From the NCBI RefSeq assembly GCF_900141875.1, contig NZ_FQZE01000003.1:62001-126000 (forward strand): a stretch of DNA of 64,000 bases. Direction: 5' to 3'. Both the position numbers and the translations under genes were made by a program. Shown piece by piece: positions 56,041 to 62,882 of this stretch (position 1 is the first letter of the stretch; each line of letters starts with the position of its first letter). This stretch comes from Tangfeifania diversioriginum. GTDB taxonomy: Bacteria; Bacteroidota; Bacteroidia; Bacteroidales; Prolixibacteraceae. Under the pieces are notes generated by a model, which did no database searches, was not told the origin of the DNA, and saw nothing but the letters and a program-made list of their open reading frames with translations.

Positions 56041-56481
56041 TCAGTTAAAAAATTCTCTTATTTCATTTCTTAGCCGGATGGATTCATACACATCTTCGCC
56101 ATTGGAACTCACGGCCACCGAAATGTTTCCGTTGCGGTAAATGGCCGGCGAAACAAACTGGCAAAGGGCAGGGTTATCGTGAATATTGACCAGCACGCCG
56201 GCCGCGCGGCAATCGGATTCAATTTGCCGGTCGAGCGTTTCGTTGTTGGTGCACGAATAAAGCATCAGGTAACCTTTCAGAAATTTACTGTGATAGGCTT
56301 CCTCGAAAAAAGTTACCCCGCTTTGTTTAATTCCGGAACAAACTTTTTTTGCCAAAACTTCCACCTCGGCTCCATACCGCTGCAAAATCTGCAGCTTCTT
56401 CCAGGCGCTTTGGTCGCCTCCCACTATCAGGATTTTTTCGCCTGAAATATTGATGGCTATGGGTAAAAAATTCTTCTTCAT
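56041..56481 (-). CDS. Siroheme synthase, dehydrogenase/ferrochelatase type (CysG N-terminal, Met8-like)
   Basis: 146 residues corresponding to the NAD-binding part of CysG/Met8, which oxidises precorrin-2 and inserts iron to give siroheme. The nucleotide motif is KILIVGGDQSAWKKLQIL, and CTNNETLDRQIESDCRAAGVLVNIHDNPALCQFVSPA matches the active-site region. The small C-terminal dimerisation domain is shortened or missing, so ferrochelation may be weak. It is the first gene of the operon and directly follows the attenuator described below. Confidence 0.9.
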   Translation of the reverse strand: MKKNFLPIAINISGEKILIVGGDQSAWKKLQILQRYGAEVEVLAKKVCSGIKQSGVTFFEEAYHSKFLKGYLMLYSCTNNETLDRQIESDCRAAGVLVNIHDNPALCQFVSPAIYRNGNISVAVSSNGEDVYESIRLRNEIREFFN

Positions 56482-56497
56482 CTTTTTTTAATCAAAA

Positions 56498-56525
56498 AGG
56501 CCCTTCTACTTTCGCAGAAGGGCCT
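56498..56525 (-). terminator. Leader terminator (attenuator hairpin) of the sulfite reductase operon
   Basis: Perfect 10-bp arms (AGGCCCTTCT with AGAAGGGCCT) around an 8-base loop, followed on the minus strand by TTTTT, and located only 17 bases before the first operon gene. The arm segment CCTTCTGC is exactly complementary to GCAGAAGG inside the upstream short reading frame, so an alternative antiterminator can form. Confidence 0.85.
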
Positions 56526-56553
56526 CCGACCTTATTTAAAATTATTACGCTAT

Positions 56554-56652
56554 TTAAACATACCGATCCTTCTGCATAAAAATAACTTTACAACACATAC
56601 ACATCATACATGCTACCCGGTTCATTTTTATTTCAGAAGACTTAATTCTCAT
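56554..56652 (-). CDS. Cys/Met-rich leader peptide of the sulfite reductase operon
   Basis: A 32-codon frame from the ATG at 56652, or 23 codons from the in-frame ATG at 56625, ending at TAA 56554. The centre reads ACMMCMCCK: four Cys and three Met codons within seven positions, unlikely by chance in a sequence this short. Fourteen bases after the last Cys codon comes GCAGAAGG, the antiterminator strand. A ribosome stalled on the Cys codons would leave GCAGAAGG free to pair with the terminator arm; a ribosome reaching the stop would cover it. The frame has a -7 box at 56694-56701 in front. Peptide synthesis itself is inferred. Confidence 0.75.
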   Translation of the reverse strand: MRIKSSEIKMNRVACMMCMCCKVIFMQKDRYV

Positions 56653-56667
56653 TTTTAAATTACTTGC

Positions 56668-56681
56668 GTGACCTATGTCAC
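56668..56681. promoter_or_regulatory. GTGAC-N4-GTCAC palindrome in the cys leader
   Basis: A perfect interrupted palindrome resembling Crp/Fnr-family sites (TGTGA-N6-TCACG on the minus strand). It lies just downstream of the predicted transcription start, where a bound protein would block rather than help transcription. Confidence 0.55.
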
Positions 56682-56693
56682 ATAACACTGATG

Positions 56694-56701
56694 CAAATAT
56701 A
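56694..56701 (-). promoter_or_regulatory. -7 promoter box TATATTTG of the cys operon
   Basis: Perfect TAnnTTTG on the minus strand with a TTTC 18 bases upstream as -33-like element. The transcript would start near 56687-56691 and carry a leader of about 205 bases before the first operon gene. Confidence 0.65.
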
Positions 56702-56884
56702 AACGAATATTTTAATAATGAAACACCTTTTTGTCTTTTTTAAAGAGGGTTTAATTTCAGAAAAGAAGGATGCATTCGCGCAATCCGTGTTCAATTTATT
56801 CTATTACTATTATATCCAACATACCTTTTCCCCTGCATAATCAGCAGCAATACTATACATGTAGTCCTCTGTTCTAAAAACTAA

Positions 56885-57001
56885 TTTTCCGCTAAAGTGT
56901 TTTATGAAAAAGCCGGTTTGAAATTTTCGGGTGCCGTTACAAACAAAAAGATGCATTATGAAAACGAGCAAAGTCCGGCGAACATAAAAGTGCATGAATA
57001 A
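56885..57001 (+). pseudogene. C-terminal remnant of a GNAT-like acetyltransferase
   Basis: In one frame, 56885-57001 reads FSAKVFYEKAGLKFSG and on to a TAA, like the last strand-helix of an N-acetyltransferase. A stop codon precedes it and the upstream part is in another frame, so only a fragment is left. Confidence 0.4.
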
Positions 57002-57096
57002 ATTGCCTCTGTATGTTCCATAGACCATGATAGAATGACACGACCCGAGTATTACGTTTTACTGAAATACAAAAACATTAAATACAATTTATCGAT

Positions 57097-58092
57097 ATGA
57101 AAACAGTTTTTTCCTTTTTGTTAATTGCACTCAGTTTTTCGCTATTTGCACAGAAAGATGATTTAAAATGGCTGGATATTATGCTGGCCAATTACGACTA
57201 TCCTTTTCCTGCCAATCACCTGGATCTGAATGTTCAGCAGCAGGATTTAAAAATGGCGTATATGGATGTGAAACCGGAAAACCATAACGGAAAGAATGTA
57301 ATGTTGCTGCATGGCAAGAATTTTAATGGTGCCTACTGGGAAAGTACAGCCAAAAAATTAATTGAAAAAGGATATCGTGTTATTATTCCGGATCAGATAG
57401 GTTTTGGCAAATCGTCGAAACCTGCTTATTTTCACTATACTTTTCAGCAGCTTGCTAAAAATACCAAACAATTGCTCGACTCACTGGATATCTCCAAAAC
57501 TGCTGTTTTGGGGCATTCTATGGGAGGAATGCTCGCCACCCGTTTTGCCCTGATGTTTCCGGAAGTAACAGATAAACTGATCCTTGTAAATCCGATTGGC
57601 CTCGAAGACTGGAAATTAAAGGTGCCATACCAACCCATTGACTGGTGGTACCAAAACGAATTGAATAAAACGTATGAAGGCATAAAATCATATCAAAAAT
57701 CCAGTTATTACGACGGGAAATGGAAACCGGAATACGACCGTTGGGTAAACCTTTTGGCAGGCTGGACGCTGAACTCCGATTATGAAAGAATTGCATGGAA
57801 TGCTGCTCTTACCTACGATATGATTTTTACACAACCTGTAGTTTATGAATTTCAGAATATTGAAGCTGAAACACTTTTAATCATTGGCACCCGCGACCGG
57901 ACTGCACTGGGCAAACCGCTAGTAAACGAGGAAGTTCGCCAGACGATGGGACTTTACGATGAACTGGGAAAAACAACACATCAAAAAATACCGAATTCAA
58001 AATTAGTTGAACTGGATGAAATCGGCCACCTGCCACACATCGAAAGTTTCGAACGGTTTATTCAGCCATTATTGAATTTTTTAGAAAATTAA
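57097..58092 (+). CDS. Secreted alpha/beta hydrolase
   Basis: 331 residues with a signal peptide (SFLLIALSFSLFAQ). The alpha/beta-hydrolase fold shows an oxyanion segment LLHGKNFNGAYWES, the nucleophile elbow GHSMGG with S141, and a late acid/His part (LIIGTRDRTALGK, LVELDEIGHLPHIESFERF). The substrate is unknown; proteins of this type include esterases and lactonases. It stands alone, between the divergent cys leader and the ATP-grasp fusion gene. Confidence 0.88.
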   Translation: MKTVFSFLLIALSFSLFAQKDDLKWLDIMLANYDYPFPANHLDLNVQQQDLKMAYMDVKPENHNGKNVMLLHGKNFNGAYWESTAKKLIEKGYRVIIPDQIGFGKSSKPAYFHYTFQQLAKNTKQLLDSLDISKTAVLGHSMGGMLATRFALMFPEVTDKLILVNPIGLEDWKLKVPYQPIDWWYQNELNKTYEGIKSYQKSSYYDGKWKPEYDRWVNLLAGWTLNSDYERIAWNAALTYDMIFTQPVVYEFQNIEAETLLIIGTRDRTALGKPLVNEEVRQTMGLYDELGKTTHQKIPNSKLVELDEIGHLPHIESFERFIQPLLNFLEN

Positions 58093-58254
58093 GCTGCAGA
58101 TTAATTCACCCATCCTGATTTTCATAAAATTTCTTATCAGAAAGCATTAGCTAATCTATTCAATCCTATTCAAAAAAATTGTAAATTTAAACAGGCACAA
58201 TTCAGAAACAGTGGGCTAATTTTCAACCATAAAACTTAATCAGGAGGCCTGTTT

Positions 58255-60417
58255 ATGAGAATTACAATTGCATACAATCTCCGCACCGACGACACCGAAG
58301 CCACCGCAGAACTCCTTACCGAAGAGGACATCAACCGAATTTCCAATTCCATCAGCAGCCTTCAGCACACCGTAACCGTGGTGGAGGTTTCGGGCAAACC
58401 AAATGCTGTAGTGGAACACCTCATTGAAAGCGAACCCGACCTGGTTTTTAACCTGGCCGAAGGAACCATCGGCAGTTCGCGGGAAGCTTTTTATCCCGGG
58501 CTGTACGAACAACTGGGGATTCCGTTCACAGGTGGAAATGCTTCGCTGCTCCACCTCAACCTCGACAAACATCTTGCAAAAACGGTGCTGGCATCGCGGG
58601 GAATAAACGTTCCAAAAGGTGCGCTCATTACTGAAAAAGAGCGAAATATTCCTGCTGATTTACGCTATCCGCTCATTATAAAACCCAACTCCGAAGGCTC
58701 GAGCAAAGGAATACAACAAGACTCGGTGGTTGAGAATGCGGAACAGGCAGCCGAACGAATCAACAATCTGCTAAACCATTATCCTGCCGGTTTGGTTGTT
58801 GAAGAATTTATTGAAGGACGGGAATTGAGTGTTCCTTTTATTGAAAGTTTTCCCGGGAAACTACTCGATATCGTGGAACACACTTTCGACCTGAAAAAAA
58901 TCGGCGGGAAATACAACATCTACGATTACGATATGAAACAGGGTGGCGAAGCCGCCAAATCAGTAAAAGTGGTTTGCCCGGCCCACATCAGCCACCACGA
59001 AGAGAAGGCAGTGATAAACATGGCCCGCCAGGTTTTCGACATCATGTCATGCCCCGACATGGGCAGGGTGGACATACGGCTGCATACCAGCGGAGAGCCC
59101 TATTTTATAGAACTCAACCCGCTGCCCAGTCTCCACCCCGATGCTTCACTCATGAAAGCAGCTGGTTCACGCGGTCTCGGATATCGGGAGGTTATGCGGT
59201 TAATCATTCGTTCTGCCGCACGACGGTACGGTATTCCATTAAGATCTCCCAGACAATTGAAAAAAGAGGATCTAAAAACAGATACATCGCGGCCAACAGC
59301 CCGTGAACTGGGCATTCAGATTGGCCGGATGCGACCGGGTGTGCAAAATGCCATTACCGATGTAAAAGGCGTTCGCGTGGGGCATTTCTCACGAATAGAA
59401 GATAATGTTCAAATTCCTTCGGGAACCGAAACCGGGGTTGTACGCACAGGAGTCACGGCAATTATGCCGGCCGGACAAACCTATGCCAACCGGCTGGCTG
59501 CCGGTGGTTTTATCCTGAACGGAGTGGGCGAAATGGCCGGGCTCACCCAGGTGTTGGAAACCGGCTGGCTCGAAACGCCTGTGCTCCTTACCAATTCTCA
59601 CTCTGTAGGCCGTGTGCATGCAGGGGTAATCAATCACATGATAAAAAAATACCCCAAACTTGGTACCGAAACCGATGTGGTTTTACCTGTGGTTGGAGAA
59701 GCCGACGACTCCTTCCTGAACGATGTACGGGTGGGAAACTGCTCGTCTCAGGATGTAGTCAGGGCCATTGAAGCGGCCACTTCAGGAGCAGTTGTTCAGG
59801 GTTCGGTTGGCGCAGGAACAGGCATGACAAGTTTCGATTTTGCAGGCGGCATCGGCACTGCATCGCGTATTTTAGATTTTCCGGAAGGAAAGACCTACAC
59901 TTTGGGTGTGCTTGTACTTTCCAATTTCGGTAAGATGCGCAATTTAACTATCGACGGGGGCGTTATTGGCCGTCAGCTCGACAAGGAGTTTGAACAACAG
60001 GGGCGCAGGGTTTCATCCGACGGGTCGGTAATTGTGGTAATTGCCACTGATATTCCGCTCATCAGCAGCCAGCTGAACCGGATTTCCAAACGGGCAGCGC
60101 TCGGGCTTGGCCGGACCGGTTCGTATGCTGCATCAACCAGCGGTGAAATTATTATCGCTTTCAGCACTGGCAACCGGAAACCCAGACAGGCAAGTGACAA
60201 CAGCCGGTTTATCACATTAAAAAGTATTTCCGACGTCTATATTAATCCGGTGTACGAAACCGTTATGGAAGCCACCGAAGAGGCTGTAATCAATGCCATT
60301 TTCTGTTCCGGCGGAATGAGTGGACGCGAACAGCGTTGGTGTCCGCCAATACCACACGACCGTGTAATTGAGTTGCTGAATAAAGGGAAAACGATTCAGA
60401 AAAAGAGGCACAAATAA
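58255..60417 (+). CDS. ATP-grasp (D-Ala-D-Ala ligase-like) fused to P1/DmpA-family peptidase
   Basis: 720 residues in two enzyme modules. Residues 1-325 are an ATP-grasp ligase of the D-alanine--D-alanine ligase type: IIKPNSEGSSKGI (K143, phosphate loop), VVEEFIEGRELSVP, and magnesium ligands in GRVDIRLHTSGEPYFIELNPLP (D273, E286, N288). Residues about 346-720 are a P1-family aminopeptidase (DmpA/BapA) with the self-cleavage and nucleophile site G590-S591 in SSDGSVIVVIATD. No stop or frameshift lies between them (linker 326-345). One half would form, the other hydrolyse, peptide-type bonds. The HDAC-like gene follows 50 bases later. The substrate is unknown. Confidence 0.88.
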   Translation: MRITIAYNLRTDDTEATAELLTEEDINRISNSISSLQHTVTVVEVSGKPNAVVEHLIESEPDLVFNLAEGTIGSSREAFYPGLYEQLGIPFTGGNASLLHLNLDKHLAKTVLASRGINVPKGALITEKERNIPADLRYPLIIKPNSEGSSKGIQQDSVVENAEQAAERINNLLNHYPAGLVVEEFIEGRELSVPFIESFPGKLLDIVEHTFDLKKIGGKYNIYDYDMKQGGEAAKSVKVVCPAHISHHEEKAVINMARQVFDIMSCPDMGRVDIRLHTSGEPYFIELNPLPSLHPDASLMKAAGSRGLGYREVMRLIIRSAARRYGIPLRSPRQLKKEDLKTDTSRPTARELGIQIGRMRPGVQNAITDVKGVRVGHFSRIEDNVQIPSGTETGVVRTGVTAIMPAGQTYANRLAAGGFILNGVGEMAGLTQVLETGWLETPVLLTNSHSVGRVHAGVINHMIKKYPKLGTETDVVLPVVGEADDSFLNDVRVGNCSSQDVVRAIEAATSGAVVQGSVGAGTGMTSFDFAGGIGTASRILDFPEGKTYTLGVLVLSNFGKMRNLTIDGGVIGRQLDKEFEQQGRRVSSDGSVIVVIATDIPLISSQLNRISKRAALGLGRTGSYAASTSGEIIIAFSTGNRKPRQASDNSRFITLKSISDVYINPVYETVMEATEEAVINAIFCSGGMSGREQRWCPPIPHDRVIELLNKGKTIQKKRHK

Positions 60418-60467
60418 AATTTCAAAATGAAAAATACCTGCTTCACCAAAATAATAATTGACTGCAA

Positions 60468-61487
60468 ATGAAAGTAATTGAGAAATACAACGACAGTCTG
60501 CACAATCCGTACTGGAAATACCAGCTTGGACCAGAAGCCTACGAAGTAAAAGACACGCCGCAGCGGGTGGAAGAAATAAAAAAAGTTTTGCGCACCGATG
60601 GACGTTTTGAATTTATTACCGCACAAACGTTCCCCGAACGGTTAATTGCAAAGCTGCACCCTTACCACGACTATATTTTCAACACCTCCCAATCGCTGAA
60701 AGATGACAAGGAAGAATTTTATCCGGACCTCTTCCCGGGCGAGGGGGCGCATCTCAAAAAAAAGGCTGACTCGCCGCTTTGGGGCGGCATTTGGTGTACC
60801 GATGCAGTTACTCCCATCAAAAAGAAAACTTACGAAGTAGCACGCGCTTCGGCAGAAACGGCATTAACCGGCGCCAAATTGTTGCGCGAAGGCAAAGAGC
60901 AGGCTGTTTATGCTTTATGCCGGCCGTCCGGGCACCATGCAGGGCCACGTGTTTTTGGCGGGTACTGCTATTTCAACAATGCCGCCACCGCTGCCGAATA
61001 CCTGCTGTCATCAGGCAAAGTTGCCATTGTGGATATCGATTATCATCACGGAAACGGAACCCAGGAATTTTTCGATGAAATTAAATCGGTGTTCACCTCA
61101 TCAATACACGGTAATCCTGAATTTGAGTATCCCTATTTCTGGGGTTATTCCGAAGAAAAAGGAAAAGGTCAGGCCATTGGCACTAACCATAACGAACCGC
61201 TACCTGCGGGGACACAACTTAAAGCATACAGCCAGGCGCTGGAACGAATCCTGCATCAAATTCAAAGTTTTTCTCCTTCCTACCTCATCATATCAGCAGG
61301 GTTCGACACCCATGAAACCGATCCCATAGGCAGCTTTAAGCTAAAAACGGATGATTACACCCAAATCGGAAGGCAGTTCAAATCGCTCGGGTTGCCCACC
61401 TTAATTTGCCAGGAAGGCGGGTATAATCTGAATGTTATTGGCGAATGTGTAAAAAATTTCCTTTCGGGATTTCTCGATCAATCTTAA
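60468..61487 (+). CDS. Histone deacetylase-family amidohydrolase (acetylpolyamine-type)
   Basis: 339 residues of the arginase/deacetylase fold. The catalytic His pair H156-H157 (RPSGHHAGPRVFGGYCYFNN), the zinc ligands D191 and H193 (DIDYHHGNGTQEFF) and a later Asp in SAGFDTHETDP are all present. Bacterial members deacetylate polyamines or other small N-acetyl compounds; the substrate here is unknown. It directly follows the ATP-grasp/P1 fusion gene on the same strand and is probably co-transcribed. Confidence 0.9.
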   Translation: MKVIEKYNDSLHNPYWKYQLGPEAYEVKDTPQRVEEIKKVLRTDGRFEFITAQTFPERLIAKLHPYHDYIFNTSQSLKDDKEEFYPDLFPGEGAHLKKKADSPLWGGIWCTDAVTPIKKKTYEVARASAETALTGAKLLREGKEQAVYALCRPSGHHAGPRVFGGYCYFNNAATAAEYLLSSGKVAIVDIDYHHGNGTQEFFDEIKSVFTSSIHGNPEFEYPYFWGYSEEKGKGQAIGTNHNEPLPAGTQLKAYSQALERILHQIQSFSPSYLIISAGFDTHETDPIGSFKLKTDDYTQIGRQFKSLGLPTLICQEGGYNLNVIGECVKNFLSGFLDQS

Positions 61488-61576
61488 AAAAAACACATTT
61501 TAGTATTTTAATTGGATTACTTCTTGCCTTTCAGCTTCTGATTCACTAAATTGAAGAAAATTCAATTTTTTAAAAG

Positions 61577-62242
61577 ATGGAAAAATTGCTAAAAATTGCC
61601 TTTAATGAATTAGGCACCGAAGAAATAGCAGGAGAAAACCATAATCCTGAAGTATTGAAATACGCCACAGAAACCGGTATTAAAGGAATTACCCGCGATG
61701 AAATTCCCTGGTGCAGCACGTTTGTAAACTGGGTGGCCTGGAAAGCCGGCCTGAAACATTCGGGAAAACCCAATGCACGTTCGTGGTTAAATGTGGGCAC
61801 GAAAGTCACCAGCCCCGAACCGGGCGATGTGGTGGTTTTCTGGCGCGAAAGCCCACAATCGTGGAAAGGCCATGTGGGATTTTTTCTGGGTCTTTCGCCC
61901 GACCGCAAACGGGTGTATTGCATCGGTGGTAATCAGGGCAACCGCGTTTCGGTTTCGGCCTACCGGCTTAGCACAGTACTCTCCTATCAGCGGCTTGCTC
62001 CGGCCGACAAACTCGAGATACCTGGTCCGGTTCTGCAAATTGGCAGCCGCGGAAAAGCAGTTGTTGCCCTGCAGGATGCGCTAAAACTGCTGAACATTAA
62101 CGTGGGAACCTCTGATGGCGCTTTTGGCCCAAAAACCGAAGGTGGCGTTAAAGAATTGCAAACCCGGAAAACAGAACTGGAAATTGATGGCGTATATAAC
62201 AACAAAACACGTGATTTGCTGGAATCGCTTTTTCAGGCCTGA
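61577..62242 (+). CDS. TIGR02594-type (CHAP-like) hydrolase with peptidoglycan-binding domain
   Basis: 221 residues without signal peptide. The N-terminal part (1-140) is a papain-like amidase of the TIGR02594/CHAP group: PWCSTFVNWVAWKAG with C46, EPGDVVVFWRE and GHVGFFLG with H99. Residues about 150-220 are a peptidoglycan-binding repeat (VLQIGSRGKAVVALQDAL ... DGAFGPKTEGGVKELQ). Proteins of this make-up occur as endolysins or as secreted cell-wall hydrolases. The lack of a signal peptide would suit a lytic effector or phage-derived enzyme. Confidence 0.82.
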   Translation: MEKLLKIAFNELGTEEIAGENHNPEVLKYATETGIKGITRDEIPWCSTFVNWVAWKAGLKHSGKPNARSWLNVGTKVTSPEPGDVVVFWRESPQSWKGHVGFFLGLSPDRKRVYCIGGNQGNRVSVSAYRLSTVLSYQRLAPADKLEIPGPVLQIGSRGKAVVALQDALKLLNINVGTSDGAFGPKTEGGVKELQTRKTELEIDGVYNNKTRDLLESLFQA

Positions 62243-62286
62243 CAATTCATAAAATTTTTCTGAAGTAAAATCAAAAGCATTAAATT

Positions 62287-62787
62287 ATGGGAAAAAAAGT
62301 AGCTGAATTAACCGTTTCAGAATTTCAAATACTGCTAAACGATTATTTCGCAGAGCCGGTCAAGCGGTATAAAATGACATTCGATGAGATAAAAGATCTG
62401 GCAGAACGCCTGAACCGGAAAATTGATGTTCCGCTCGTTAAAGAAACCAAAGAAGAAAAAATCCTCATCAAAATTATTCTGAAGATTGATACCTTTCTGT
62501 ATGACAATCTGCCAAATGAATTTTACGATTTGATACGAAGTACCGACCGCGGAATTGACGATAAAGAGGCCAAACGCTTGGTGAGGCGGCTTTCGAAGTC
62601 AGCCAATAAAAGAATCGACATTCCTTACATACCCGAGTTTGCCGAAAAATTTGCCTTTCGTTTTGTTATCGGCATGGTGGTAAAGGCAGCCCGTAAAAAA
62701 CTCAACTTCGATAAAGTCCGTGCTGACTCAGATAATATGGTGGTGCCCGACTCAGACGAGGACATTGAAAAAATGGTAGAAGATTAA
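62287..62787 (+). CDS. Helical protein of unknown function
   Basis: 166 residues, not recognised. It is mainly helical and charged, with two similar parts: LAERLNRKIDVPLVKETKEE and LVRRLSKSANKRIDIPYIPE are each followed by a hydrophobic helix. This looks like an internal duplication. The C-terminus is acidic. It starts 44 bases after the endolysin-like gene on the same strand, so a functional link, for example as a protective partner, is possible but unsupported. Confidence 0.65.
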   Translation: MGKKVAELTVSEFQILLNDYFAEPVKRYKMTFDEIKDLAERLNRKIDVPLVKETKEEKILIKIILKIDTFLYDNLPNEFYDLIRSTDRGIDDKEAKRLVRRLSKSANKRIDIPYIPEFAEKFAFRFVIGMVVKAARKKLNFDKVRADSDNMVVPDSDEDIEKMVED

Positions 62788-62882
62788 TTCCAAAGAACAA
62801 TTCAAAACCACCCAAACCTTTTTTACTTCCCGGAGAATTTGACTATTTTGGTTGAGTTAATTAAAACCAGAAATTCATACCA

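Noticed and set aside
56498-56690. SAM riboswitch as the explanation of the cys leader
   Set aside because: I could not find the conserved core of a SAM-I or SAM-II aptamer; the Cys-rich frame and the exact complementary segment explain the terminator better.
56810-57028. Minus-strand frame of 72 codons near the cys leader
   Set aside because: The opposite strand gives a better protein-like reading (an acetyltransferase C-terminal remnant); the minus frame looks like its shadow.
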